A DNA stretch of 64,000 bases from contig CAWCVL010000005.1 of assembly GCA_963798985.1 (NCBI GenBank), forward strand, positions 372,001 to 436,000, written 5' to 3'. A program made the position numbers and the translations under genes. Below are positions 1 through 9,159 of this stretch, in pieces. The notes under the pieces are model-generated. The model ran no database searches. It worked only from the letters and a program-made list of their open reading frames with translations, and was not told the origin of the DNA. This DNA is from JACCTU01 sp963798985. GTDB lineage: Bacteria; Actinomycetota; Thermoleophilia; Gaiellales; Gaiellaceae. Numbering within the stretch: position 1 is the first letter of the stretch; each line of letters opens with the position of its first letter.

Positions 1-323
1 GCCGAGAAGTCGCCACCTCGCTCGAGCACTTCCTGGAGCAAGAAGGTCGCGACGGGAACCGCCGCGAACGGCCACGTCGCCAACCGGCCGCCGGCACCCC
101 GAGCGCGAGCGACCAGAGCGACGCCGACGAACGCCAGGCCGAGCGCGACGGCGAGCGGCGCGTGCTCGAGGTAGGCGTGGCCGCTCGAAGCAAGCGCATG
201 CGCGCGGTCGTGCGGGTCGGCGTACACGATCCGGTACGCCTGAGCATGGGCGATCTGCGAACCGCCGACCGCGAGCGGCAACGTCAGCAGCCAGAGCGCG
301 GAGCGGCGCACGATGACCATCAT
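1..323 (-). CDS. partial hypothetical membrane protein (C-terminus off the left edge)
   Basis: The frame opens at tandem ATG codons (323 and 320) and stays open to the window edge, giving about 107 residues. Three hydrophobic stretches are visible, at residues about 8-21, 55-72 and 84-97. An HAQAYR motif follows the first, and the linker is rich in Ala and His. This looks like the start of a polytopic membrane protein. I do not recognise the family. It lies 64 bp downstream of the polX stop in the same direction, so it could be co-transcribed. No Shine-Dalgarno sequence is obvious. Whether it is a real gene rests on the uninterrupted frame and the clear membrane pattern. Confidence 0.55.
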   Translation of the reverse strand, partial: MMVIVRRSALWLLTLPLAVGGSQIAHAQAYRIVYADPHDRAHALASSGHAYLEHAPLAVALGLAFVGVALVARARGAGGRLATWPFAAVPVATFLLQEVLERGGDFS

Positions 324-387
324 GGCTGATTCACGGTTCGCTCCGCGGCGGCTGATCGCGCTCGGGCGCCCGGCTCGCGCTCGACCG

Positions 388-2101
388 CTAGCGCCTCTTC
401 TTCAGCTTCTCGATCTGCTTCCAGGTGCGCGTGTTCAGCACCTGGTCCTTCGTCAGCCACGCGCGGCGCGCCTGCGCGATCCCGATCTCCATCCAGTCGA
501 GCGCGCTGATCTGGTGCGCGTCGGTGTCCACAGGGATCTTGAGGCCCGCTTCGCCCGCGCGGCGCGCGTTGACGTCGCGAAGGTCGAGACGGTCCGGCTG
601 CGAGTTCAGCTCGAGGAACGTCCGCGTCTCGAGCGCCTTCTCGATCATGCGCTCGACGTCGACGTCGGCCGGCGGCCGCTTGTTGATCTTCCGCGCGGTC
701 GGGTGTCCGATGCAGTGAACGTGCGGATGTTCCATCGCGCTGATGATCCGCTCGGTCGGGTTCTTGTCGAACGCCTGGTGCAGCGACGCGACCACCCAGT
801 CGAGCTGCGCGAGCAACTCCTCGGCGACGTCGACCTCGCCGTTTGCGCGGATGTTCGCCTCGATCCCGCGCAGGATGCGAAACGGCGCGAGCTTCTCGTT
901 CAACTGCTCGACCTCGCGCCACTGCGCCTCGAGCCGGCCCTCGCGCAGATAGTGCGAGTGGTCGGTGATCGCCATGTACTGGTAGCCACGCTCGATGCAG
1001 CGGCGCGCCATCTCCTCGATCGTGTTCTTGCCGTCCGACGACCACGTCGAGTGCACGTGCAGGTCGCCGCGCACGTGCTTCACCTCGACCAGCTCGGGGA
1101 GCTCGCCCTTGCGCGCGGCGTCGAGCTCGCCGAGGTTCTCGCGCAGCTCGGGCGGGATGTACTGGTAGCCGAGGAACTCGTACAGCTCGGCCTCGTCGCG
1201 CGTCGTGAACACGTCGCCCGTCTCGACCGTCTTGACCCCGTACTCCGAGATCGAGAGCCCCTGCTTGACCGCGGCTTCCCGCAGCGCGACGTTGTGGTCC
1301 TTCGAGCCGGTGAAGTGCTGGAGCAGGTTCCCGAACGACTCGGGCGGAACGACGCGCAGGTCGAAGCGAAGGCCGTCGTGCGAGACGACCGTCGCCTTCG
1401 TGTCACCGTGGGCGACGATCTCCGAGACCCACTCGAGCGCGACGAAGTAGTCGATCAGCGCGCGGGGGTCCTTCGCCGTCGCGATCACGTCGAGGTCGCG
1501 GAACGTCTCCTTTCGCCGGCGGACACTGCCGGCCTCGGAGACGAGATCCGCGGCCGGATGTGCGCGAAGCACCTCCACGACCGCCAGCACCGGCGCGAGC
1601 CCGGCGCCGAGCAGCGGCCGCACCGGCTCGAGCGTCGCCTCTTGCGAGAGCGCGTGCAGGATCCGCTCCTCGGTGCGCGCGCCGAAGCCCGAGAGCGCCC
1701 GCAGCTGCTCGCGCCTCGGCCGCGGCCCGGAGGTCGGCGACGGTGGTGATCCCGAGCTCCTTCCAGATCTTCGCCGCCGACTTCGGGCCGAGCCCGGGCA
1801 GGCGCATGAAGGTCACGACTTCGGGCGGGACGAGGGCCTTGCGCTTCGTCAGGGCGTGCATCTCGCCGTCGTCGACGATCTGGACGATCTTCTCCTCGAT
1901 CGTCTTGCCGATCCCCGGGAGCTCCTTGGCGGCTCCGTCGAGCGCCAGCTGGGCCACCGAGCCCGGGGTCTCGCGGATCCGCGTGGCCGCGCGGCGATAG
2001 GCGATCACGCGAAACGACGGCTCGCCGTCGAGCTCCAGCAGATCGGCGAGAAGCTCCAGCTGTTCGGCCACTTCTTGGTTCTTCGGCAGTGCCTTCGCCA
2101 C
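388..2101 (-). CDS. polX: PolX-family DNA polymerase with PHP domain (one frameshift)
   Basis: Bacterial PolX combines a family X nucleotidyltransferase with a C-terminal PHP phosphoesterase and acts in DNA gap repair. The N-terminus has helix-hairpin-helix motifs (LPGIGKTIEEKI and LPGLGPKSAAKI). The polymerase palm follows with GSVRRRKET and DLDVIA, whose Asp residues bind metal. The C-terminal PHP domain shows DLHVHSTWSSDG, ITDHSH and DTDAH metal ligands. One extra base near 1711-1716 shifts the frame, and both halves then align as one protein of about 570 residues, the usual family length. The start is GTG at 2101, because the upstream ATG at 2114 is out of frame. The TATGAT box 8 nt before this GTG suggests a near-leaderless message. 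The gene is divergent from the glycosyltransferase at 2121. Confidence 0.9.
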
Positions 2102-2109
2102 GGACAGCG

Positions 2110-2115
2110 ATCATA
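2110..2115 (-). promoter_or_regulatory. putative -10 box of polX
   Basis: TATGAT on the minus strand lies 8 nt before the GTG start, matching the TANNNT pattern seen in front of many genes in this window. No clear -35 box is seen. Confidence 0.4.
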
Positions 2116-2120
2116 GGCGC

Positions 2121-2832
2121 GTGCAGGCGACCGTCTGTCTTCCCACCTACAACGAGCGCGAGAACGTCGAGCGGATGGTGCGCGCCCTCGTCGCCGAGGG
2201 CGTGCGGGTGCTCGTGATCGACGACAACTCGCCCGACGGCACGGGCGAGCTCGCCGACCGGCTCGCCGCGGAGCTCGACGGCGTGAGCGTGCTCCACCGC
2301 GAGCGGAAGGAGGGGCTCGGCCCGGCGTACCTCGCGGGCTTCCGTCGCGCGCTCGCCGACGGCGCCGAGCTGATCCTCGAGATGGACTGCGACTTCTCGC
2401 ACGAGCCTGCAGGACGTCCCGCGACTGATCGCGCGAGCGGAGCAGGGCGCCGACCTGGTGCTCGGCTCGCGCTACGTGCCGGGCGGCCGGATCCCGAACT
2501 GGGGACTGCTGCGGCGGTTCGTCTCCCGGGGCGGTTGCGTCTACGCGCAGCTCTGGCTGCAGGTGCGTGTGCGCGATTTGACCGGGGGATTCAAATGCTA
2601 CCGCCGGCACGTGCTCGAGGCGATCGACCTCGACGCGATCGACGCCAAGGGCTACGCGTTCCAGATCGAGACGACCTACCGCGCGCTGCGCAAGGGCTTT
2701 CGCGTCGTCGAGGTGCCGATCACGTTCGTCGACCGCGAGGAGGGCGGCTCGAAGATGTCGAAGTGGATCGTGCTGGAGGCGATCTGGAAGGTTCCGGAGC
2801 TGCGCTTCGCCGCGCTCCGCGGCCGGCTCTAG
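2121..2832 (+). CDS. polyprenol-phosphate mannosyltransferase-like GT2 glycosyltransferase (one frameshift)
   Basis: This resembles the catalytic domain of dolichol/polyprenol-phosphate mannose synthases, which transfer a sugar from a nucleotide donor to a polyprenyl phosphate at the inner membrane face. Visible motifs are CLPTYNERENVERM at the start, IDDNSPDGTG, the metal-binding EMDCDFSHEP, and GSRYVPGG. The C-terminal half carries DLTGGFKCYRR and KGYAFQIE, typical of DPM1. No C-terminal membrane segments are present, so it is the short soluble type. An extra base near 2407 splits the frame; corrected, it encodes 236 residues. The start is GTG at 2121. Its TAG stop overlaps the thiL stop on the other strand as CTAG. 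Confidence 0.88.
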
Positions 2833-3623
2833 CGGAAGTGCTCCCAGCCACCGGCTGGGACCCCGACGACCCCGGACCCTTCCTCACAGCGGCCGATCAC
2901 GGTGAAGCCGAGCGGGTCGGGGGACGCCGCGAGCAGCTCGTAGTCCTCGCCGAAGCCGAGGTCCTCGACGGTCGCTCCGTCGGCGAGCGGGACGAGTTCG
3001 AGGTCGATCGCGCACCGGACGCCTGAGCGCGCGGCGATGTGGCCGGCGTCCTGCGCGAGGCCGTCCGAGATGTCGAGCATCGCGCTCGCCACGCGCGCGA
3101 GGCTGCGGCCCTCCTCGAGGCGAAGCGGCGGACGGAGGTACCGCGAGTTCCGAAACGCCGCGCCGGCGCCGCCGAGCGGCCCGGTCACGACCAGCAGGTC
3201 ACCTGGCCGCGCGCCTGACCGCCCCGGGACGCGCTCGGAGCGCCCGAGCGCCGTCACGCTCAGCAGCAACTGGTCGGAGCGCGTCGTGTCGCCGCCGAGC
3301 ACCGGCACGCCTGTCTCCGCGATCCCCTCGTACAGCTCGAGCACGTCGTCCACGTTCGTCTCGCCGGGCGCGGCGAGCGAGACGATCAGGCCGGCGGGCG
3401 TCGCCCCCGACGCCGCAAGGTCGCTCAGGTTGACGGCCGCCGCGCGCCAGCCGAGGTCGCGCCACGAGATCCAGTCGAGCCGGAAGTGGACGCCTTCGAC
3501 GAGCGCGTCCTGTGTGACGACCAGCCCTTCGACCTGCGCCGCGTCGTTCTCGATCGCCTGCGCGAGCCCGCGGCGCTCGAGCTCCGCGAGCAGGCCCAGC
3601 TCACCGAGCTGCGAGAGCTTCAT
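2829..3623 (-). CDS. thiL: thiamine-monophosphate kinase
   Basis: ThiL phosphorylates thiamine monophosphate with ATP to the cofactor thiamine diphosphate, the last step of the pathway. The sequence has the N-terminal E-x-GL start region, the DALVEGVHF metal/nucleotide motif, AVNLSDLAASGA, GGDTTRSD and MLDISDGLAQD, all ThiL hallmarks. I chose the ATG at 3623 (MKLSQLGE), which matches the family start; an ATG seven codons upstream also exists. It is the last gene of the thiD-thiM-thiE-thiL operon and overlaps the thiE end by 23 bp. At about 264 residues it is slightly short for the family, but no motif is missing. Confidence 0.93.
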   Translation of the reverse strand: MKLSQLGELGLLAELERRGLAQAIENDAAQVEGLVVTQDALVEGVHFRLDWISWRDLGWRAAAVNLSDLAASGATPAGLIVSLAAPGETNVDDVLELYEGIAETGVPVLGGDTTRSDQLLLSVTALGRSERVPGRSGARPGDLLVVTGPLGGAGAAFRNSRYLRPPLRLEEGRSLARVASAMLDISDGLAQDAGHIAARSGVRCAIDLELVPLADGATVEDLGFGEDYELLAASPDPLGFTVIGRCEEGSGVVGVPAGGWEHFR

Positions 3624-4161
3624 CGATCGCCTCGCGAAGGGCACGCGCGTCGCGTGCGGCTCGGATCACGGCCACGCCGGCGGCACCGGCCGAGATGCAG
3701 GCACCGGCGTTCGTCGCGTCGATCCCCCCGATCGCAACCACGGGGATCTCGACCGCGTCGACGATCCCGGCCAGCCCGTCGAGGCCGATCGGCGCGTCGG
3801 CATCGGTCTTCGACGGCGTCGCCCAGATCGGGCCGGCGCCGATGTACGTCGCGCCGGAGCGCTCGGCGGCGATCGCCTCGCCGACGTCCCACGCGGATCG
3901 GCCGACCCGGAGGCCCGCCTCCAGGGCGCGCTCGGCGCCTTCGTCGTCGCGGCCGAGGTGAACGCCGTCGGCTTCGAGCCGGATCGCCGCCGTCACGTCG
4001 TCGTTGACGACGAACATCGCATCCAGCTCGCGAAGCGGTCGGCCGAGCTCGACCAGCTCCCGTGTCGACGCGTCCTTGACGCGCAGCTGGACCACGGTCG
4101 CGCCGCCGGCCACGGCCGCGCGCGCCGTCTCGACGTCCTCGACGAGCACGTGCAGCCTCAC
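3601..4161 (-). CDS. thiE: thiamine-phosphate synthase
   Basis: ThiE joins HMP-pyrophosphate and thiazole phosphate to form thiamine monophosphate. The 186-residue TIM barrel shows VQLRVKDAS near the N-terminus, FVVNDDV and ADGVHLGRDD for substrate phosphate and metal binding. YIGAGPIWATPSKTDA is the phosphate loop, and VVAIGGID follows near the end. It is somewhat shorter than typical ThiE (about 210), mainly at the termini. It overlaps thiM by 4 bp (ATGA-type junction) and thiL by 23 bp, so translation is likely coupled through the operon. Confidence 0.93.
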   Translation of the reverse strand: MRLHVLVEDVETARAAVAGGATVVQLRVKDASTRELVELGRPLRELDAMFVVNDDVTAAIRLEADGVHLGRDDEGAERALEAGLRVGRSAWDVGEAIAAERSGATYIGAGPIWATPSKTDADAPIGLDGLAGIVDAVEIPVVAIGGIDATNAGACISAGAAGVAVIRAARDARALREAIDEALAAR

Positions 4162-4944
4162 GCGATCCTCGCCCGTTCGTCGAGCGAATCCGGCGTCAGC
4201 GCGTAGAGCGCGTCGTAGAGCGCGACATGGAACGTGCCGGGGCCCTTGGCGCCCACGGCCGCGTCTTCGCCTGCGACCCCGAACGCCGCGAGCGCCTCCG
4301 CGGCGGCCTCGAGCGCGTTCGAGTTCGCAGCGAGGAAGCAGCCCGTGATCGCGCTCGACATGCAGCCGGTCCCCGTCACGGTCGCGAGCAGCTCGTGCCC
4401 GTTCGCGACCGACAGCGTCCGTATGCCGTCGGAGACGTGGTCGACGGGGCCGGTGACCGACGCGACGAGCTCGAGCGTTCGCGCCGCTTCGCGCGCGAGC
4501 TCCGCAGGATCGCCCGCTCCGCCGATCGACTCGACGCCGCGCACCTCCGCCTTCACGCCGACGAGCGTCGCGACCTCGCCCGCGTTGCCGCGCAGGACCG
4601 TCACGTCGATCTCATCGAGCAGGCGCTTTGCGGTCTCGGTGCGGTAGCTGGTCGCGCCTGCGCCGACGGGGTCGAGGACGACCGGGATCCCTCTCGCGTT
4701 CGCCGCCTTGCCGGCCGCGAGCATCGCCTCGACCCACGGCGGCGAGAGCGTGCCGATGTTGATCACGAGCGCGCGCGCGAGCCCGACCATCTCCTCGACC
4801 TCCTCGACGCGCGTGCGCCATCACCGGCAGCGCGCCGAGCGCAAGCGTCGCGTTCGCAGTCTCGTTCATCACGACGTAGTTCGTGATCTGGTGGACGAGC
4901 GGACGCTGCTCGCGCAGGGCGGCGAGTGTGGAGCCGGCGCTCAC
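4158..4944 (-). CDS. thiM: hydroxyethylthiazole kinase (one frameshift)
   Basis: ThiM phosphorylates hydroxyethylthiazole in thiazole salvage. The N-terminus reads ALREQRPLVHQITNYVVMN, the conserved substrate-binding start of ThiM. After an extra base near 4812 the protein continues with LVINIGTLSP, VVLDPVGAGAT, VLRGNAGE and VTGTGCMSSA, which holds the catalytic Cys. Corrected length is about 261 residues, as expected. The start is GTG at 4944 inside a GTGA overlap with the thiD stop. Having thiM beside thiD and thiE points to salvage of both thiamin moieties; thiC and thiG are not in this window. Confidence 0.9.
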
Positions 4945-5742
4945 GCTGCTCCCTTCAGGTTCAGGACGTCGACCGGGCCTTCCCCGCGCCCGATGCTCGG
5001 TCAGCCCGTTCCGCACCGCTTCCGAGGCGACTCGCGCAGCCTCGCGTGCGGCTGTCTCGAGCGGAGCGCCCTTCGCGAGCTCCGCCGTCAGCGTCGCGGA
5101 GTGCGTGCAGCCCGCGCCGTGCGTCGCGGGCACGTCGTGGCGCTCGACCGGGATCTCGACGTGCCGACCGTCGGCGAACAGATGGTCGACGGCCTCGTCG
5201 CCGTGACCGCCGGTGACGATCACCGCCGGCGCGCCGAGCTCGTGCAGCCGCTCGGCGAGCTCTCTGCGCGTGCCGTCGAAGCCGGCCAGCGCAACCGCCT
5301 CGCTCAGGTTCGGCGTCACGACCGTCGCGAGCGGAAAGAGACGCGAGACGAGCGTGTCGACCGCGTCGTCGAGCAGCAGCTTCGCGCCGGAGCTCGCGAT
5401 CATCACAGGGTCGACCACGAGCGGCACGCGCCGCTGGTGCAGGAAGTCCGCGACCGTGTCGATGATCGACCTCGAGAAGAGCATCCCCGTCTTCGCAGCG
5501 TCGACTCCGATGTCGTCGAAGACGGCGTGGAGCTGCGCCCGGATGAAGTCGGTCGGCACCTCGTGGACGGCGGTGACCTCCGTCGTGTTCTGCGCGGTCA
5601 AGGCGACGATGGCCGACGTGCCGTACACGCCGGCCGCGGCAAAGGCCTTCAGGTCGGCCTGGATCCCCGCACCCCCGCCCGAGTCGGACGTGGCAATCGT
5701 CAAGACGCGCGGAATGGACGTGGCTCCTCCCTTCGCCGGCAT
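4941..5742 (-). CDS. thiD: hydroxymethylpyrimidine/phosphomethylpyrimidine kinase (one frameshift)
   Basis: ThiD phosphorylates HMP and HMP-phosphate. Family motifs are IATSDSGGGAGIQADLK near the N-terminus, VVDPVMIASSG, TPNLSEA and VTGGHG. The signature near the C-terminus is ATHGAGCTHSA, with the anion hole. An extra base near 4983 shifts the last 13 codons; corrected, the protein ends PVDVLNLKGAA and its TGA overlaps the thiM GTG. The start is uncertain. The ATG at 5742 lies inside the conserved 3' element of the TPP riboswitch, so translation may really begin at a non-ATG codon about nine codons downstream (ATT near 5715), 10 nt after a GGAGG. First gene of the thi operon. Confidence 0.9.
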
Positions 5743-5801
5743 GACCCGGATCAGGTTCGACGGGTGTGATCTCAGCCGCGCAGTGCGGCACCCCGGTCAG
5801 T
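5725..5801 (-). promoter_or_regulatory. TPP riboswitch (THI element) of the thi operon
   Basis: On the minus strand the conserved THI pieces appear in order: GGGGTGCC, GGCTGAGA, ACCC, GAACCTGATCCGGGTCATGC, then CGAAGGGA. They sit directly upstream of thiD. A TAAACT box at 5804-5809 would place the transcript start close to the first riboswitch helix. The switch is followed at once by GGAGG and the coding region. No separate terminator hairpin fits in between, so control of translation initiation is more likely than termination. Confidence 0.95.
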
Positions 5802-5803
5802 CG

Positions 5804-5813
5804 AGTTTACCCT
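5804..5813. promoter_or_regulatory. overlapping divergent -10 boxes (thi operon / helicase)
   Basis: TAAACT (minus, 5804-5809) would drive the thi riboswitch transcript, and TACCCT (plus, 5808-5813) lies 8 nt before the helicase ATG at 5822. The two boxes overlap by two bases, so only one polymerase could bind at a time. Confidence 0.4.
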
Positions 5814-5821
5814 GGGTGGAG

Positions 5822-8073
5822 ATGGCGACCGAGACGGCGAGCTGGGCGGAGTTGCTCGAAGGCGAGGAGATCGCCTACACCCGCATCGAGCCTCCGCGCC
5901 CCGCACGCTTCGCGCCGATCCCGGACGAGCTCGACCCGCGGGTCCGTGAGCGGCTCGGGCACGACGCGCTCTACGCGCACCAGGCAGATGGCTTGGGAGG
6001 CCGCGCGCCGCGGGGAGCACGTGATCGTCACGACGGGAACCGCGTCGGGGAAAACCCTCGCTTTCAACCTGCCCGTGCTCGACGCGCTCGCGCGCGAGCC
6101 GAAGACCCGCGCGCTGTACCTCTACCCGACCAAAGCACTCGCGCAGGATCAGCTGCGCACGCTCACCGGTCTCGCCGTGCCGGGCGTGAAGCCGGCGATC
6201 TACGACGGCGACACGGAAGGCGAGCGCCGCTGGCAGATCCGCAAGTGGGCGAACCTGATCCTCACCAACCCGGACATGCTCCACGTCGGCGTGCTCCCGC
6301 ATCACGACCGCTGGGGGGACGTCCTGCAGAACCTCCGCTATGTCGTCGTCGACGAGGCGCACGTGTACCGAGGCGTCTTCGGCTCCCACGTCGGCAACGT
6401 CCTTCGCCGCCTGCGCCGCGCGGCCGCGATGTACGGCGCGGAGCCGCAGTTCCTGCTCGCCTCTGCGACGATCGCGAACCCCGGTGAGCTCGCGGAGCGG
6501 CTGCTCGGCGTCGAGGCGACCGTGGTCGGCAATGACGCTGCGCCACGCGCAGAGCGCACCGTGGTGCTCTGGAACCCCGAGTTGCTGGACGAGGAGCTTG
6601 GCGTGCGCGCCTCCGCGCTCGGCGACGCGTCCCGCCTGCTCGCCGAGCTCGCGCGCCGTGGCCTCCGCACGATCTGCTTCGCGAAGAGCCGCAAGGCCGC
6701 GGAGCTGATCCACCGCTTCGCGGTCGACCGGCTCGACGATCCGGCACTTCGTGCGCGGCTCGCGCCGTACCGAGCGGGCTACACGCCGCAGCAGCGACGC
6801 GAGATCGAGCGGCGTCTCGTGGAGGGCGACCTGCTCGGCGTCAGCGCGACCGACGCGCTCGAGCTCGGGATCGACATCGGCCTGCTCGACTGCGCGATCT
6901 CGGTCGGCTTCCCCGGGACGATGGCGTCGCTCAAGCAGCAGTGGGGTCGCGCAGGGCGGCGCGGGCACGGGCTCGCGGTCCTCGTCGCGAGCGAGGACGC
7001 GCTCGACCAGTACTTCATGCGGCAGCCCGAGACGTTGATCGACCGGCAGGTCGAGGCCGCGATCCTCGACCACGCGAACCCTCGCGTGCTCGACGGCCAC
7101 GTCCGCGCAGCTGCGTTCGAGGGGCCGATCGACGACGCCGACCGGGCGACGCTCGGAGACGAGGCGCTCGCAGCGCGCCGCCGAGCTCCCCGAGCTGAAG
7201 CACACGCCGCGCGGCTGGGTCTGGGCCGGGCGGGACTATCCCGCCGCGCGCATCCCGCTGCGCTCGACGAGCCCCGACTCGTTCACCGTCGTCGACGTCG
7301 ACACCGGCTCGCTGCTCGGCCTCGTCGAGCGCGAGCGCGCGTACTCGACCGTGCACGACGGCGCCGTCTACCTCCACCTGGGCGAGCCGTACCTCGTGCA
7401 GGAGCTCGACCTCGACGGCCGGCGCGCGCTCGTCGCGCCGTTCTCCGGCGACTGGTACACGCAGGCGAAGAAGGAGACGATGACCGAGATCGCCGAGCCG
7501 CTCCGCGTCGAGCGGCGGCTCGGGATGGAGGTGACGTTCGGCCGCGTCGTCGTGACCGAGCAGGTCGTCGGGTACCAGCGCAAGTCGATCCGCGACCAGT
7601 CGACGATCGACCTCGTCCGGCTCGAGCTGCCGATCACCGAGTTCGAGACCGAGGCGGTCTGGTACCTCCCGGAGCCCGAGCACCTCGAGGGCCTCGAGCG
7701 CGAGCCGCGCCTGCTCGGCACGCTCCACGCAGCCGAGCACGCGATGATCGCGATCCTCCCGCTCTGGGCGATGTGCGACCGCTGGGACATCGGCGGGCTC
7801 TCCACGAACATCCACCCGCAGACCGGGCGCCCCACGATCTTCGTCTACGACGGGCACTCGGGCGGCGTCGGGATCAACGAGCGCGGCTTCGAGATCTTCG
7901 AGGGCTGGGTCGAGGACACCGCTCGCATGCTGGCCGGCTGCCCCTGCGAGCACGGTTGCCCCTCGTGCGTCCAGAGCCCGAAGTGCGGCAACCTGAACGA
8001 GCCGCTCGACAAGCACGGAGCGCTGACCTTTCTCGGCCGGCTTGTCGATTTCCCCTCCGCCCGCTCGTCCTAG
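5822..8073 (+). CDS. DEAD/DEAH-box helicase with C-terminal DUF1998 zinc-cluster region (two frameshifts)
   Basis: This is a superfamily 2 helicase of the YprA/MrfA type, whose characterised members act in DNA repair. Motif I is GTASGKT, motif II VVVDEAHVYRG, motif III LASATI and motif VI QQWGRAGRRG. The C-terminal DUF1998 region carries a cysteine cluster (CPCEHGCPSCVQSPKC) likely to bind zinc. Two single extra bases (near 5990 and 7172) split the frame; the corrected protein has about 749 residues, the usual length. The ATG at 5822 follows GGTGGAG and a TACCCT box. It is divergent from the riboswitch-controlled thi operon and shares the promoter gap with it. Confidence 0.9.
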
Positions 8074-8102
8074 AGGATGCAAGCAACCGATTGGAGGGCG
8101 AG

Positions 8103-8450
8103 ATGCAGTACGTGCTCTTGATCTACGACAGCGCAGACGCCGGTGCGCGCGAAGGGCTCATGCAGGAGTACTTCGCCTACACCGACGAGCTCGAGGCCTC
8201 GGGAAAGCTCGTCTCGAGCGCCCCACTCCAGCCCAGCGCCACCGCCCAGTCCGTGCGTGTGCGCGAGGGCGAGATCAGCCTGAGCGACGGCCCGTTCGCC
8301 GAGACGAAGGAGCAGCTCGGCGGGTACTACGTGATCGACGTCGACACGCCCGAGGAAGCCGCGGAGTGGGCGGCGAAGATCCCGTCCGCGCGCTTCGGGA
8401 CGATCGAAGTGCGGGCGATCATGCAGATCCCCGCGGAGGCGCGAGCGTGA
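8103..8450 (+). CDS. DGPF/YCII-related protein, first of three
   Basis: This small protein (115 residues) carries the SDGPFAETKEQLGGYY motif that defines the DGPF (YCII-like) family. The N-terminus MQYVLLIYDS forms the ferredoxin-like first strand. The biochemical role of DGPF proteins is unsettled; they are very often encoded next to ECF42 sigma factors, as here. The ATG at 8103 follows GGAGGGCGAG, the strongest Shine-Dalgarno sequence in the run, which suggests this is the first gene of the cluster. Its TGA overlaps the next gene's GTG. Confidence 0.9.
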   Translation: MQYVLLIYDSADAGAREGLMQEYFAYTDELEASGKLVSSAPLQPSATAQSVRVREGEISLSDGPFAETKEQLGGYYVIDVDTPEEAAEWAAKIPSARFGTIEVRAIMQIPAEARA

Positions 8451-8797
8451 AGGTGCTCGCCCTGATCTGGTCCGACGAGTCGAACTGGGAGCGGCTCTCG
8501 GAGGACGAGCGCAAGGAGTGGTACGGCAAGTACCGCTCGTTCTCGCAGGCTGCCGACGGCAAGCTCGCGGGCGGCGACGAGCTCGCCCCGACGCAGGCCG
8601 CGACGACGGTACGCGTCCGCGACGGCGAGACGGTCGTCACCGACGGTCCGTTCGCCGAGACCCGAGAGCAGCTCGGCGGCTACTTCGTCCTCGACGTCGA
8701 GAGCCTCGACGAGGCGACGGAGCTCGCGGCGAAGATCCCCGGCGCGTGGCACGGGTCGGTCGAGCTGCGCGCCGCAGCCGAGGAGGAGGGGCCGTGA
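8447..8797 (+). CDS. DGPF/YCII-related protein, second of three
   Basis: The 116-residue protein has TDGPFAETREQLGGYF in its middle and resembles both neighbours in length and in the region around the motif, so the trio probably arose by tandem duplication. Its N-terminus (KVLALIWSDESNWERL) differs, with an inserted helix about residues 14-30. The start is GTG at 8447, inside a 4-bp GTGA overlap with the previous gene. It is expected to be made together with the ECF42 sigma factor downstream. Confidence 0.9.
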   Translation: MKVLALIWSDESNWERLSEDERKEWYGKYRSFSQAADGKLAGGDELAPTQAATTVRVRDGETVVTDGPFAETREQLGGYFVLDVESLDEATELAAKIPGAWHGSVELRAAAEEEGP

Positions 8798-9159
8798 AGT
8801 ACCTCCTGCTGCTGAACAACGACGGCACCGCCGTCGACTCCTGGCGCAGCCTGTCGCCCGAGGAGGCCGCTGCGCTCCGCGCCGAGGAGATCCCGCGCTG
8901 GAACGCGCTCTTCGGCTGGGCCGGCGAGCAGGGCATCGAGCTCGACGGCCTCGAGCTCGACGACCCACACAAGGCTCGCGTCGTTCGAGTTCGCGACGGC
9001 GAGACCGCGGTCACCGACGGCCCGTTCGCCGAGACGAAGGAGCAGATCGGCGGTTACTTCCTGGCCGACTGCAAGGACCTCGACCAGGCGATCGAGCTCG
9101 CGCAACGCGTGCCCGTGGCGACGACCGGCTCCGTCGAGATCCGACCGATCGCCGAGTGA
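8794..9159 (+). CDS. DGPF/YCII-related protein, third of three
   Basis: This 121-residue copy carries TDGPFAETKEQIGGYF and starts KYLLLLNNDG. It is the longest of the trio because of an insert (PRWNALFGWAGEQGIEL) before the motif. The start is GTG at 8794 in a GTGA overlap, and the gene ends in another GTGA overlap with the sigma factor, so all four genes are translationally linked. Function unknown; association with ECF42 is established, the substrate or signal is not. Confidence 0.9.
   Translation: MKYLLLLNNDGTAVDSWRSLSPEEAAALRAEEIPRWNALFGWAGEQGIELDGLELDDPHKARVVRVRDGETAVTDGPFAETKEQIGGYFLADCKDLDQAIELAQRVPVATTGSVEIRPIAE

Noticed and set aside
313..1749. 478-codon plus-strand open frame opposite polX
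   Set aside because: It is the antisense shadow of the conserved PolX sequence and is Arg/Leu-rich without motifs.
388..2101. polX as a pseudogene
   Set aside because: The single extra base is the only lesion and all catalytic motifs are intact; similar shifts hit essential genes, so error is likelier than decay.
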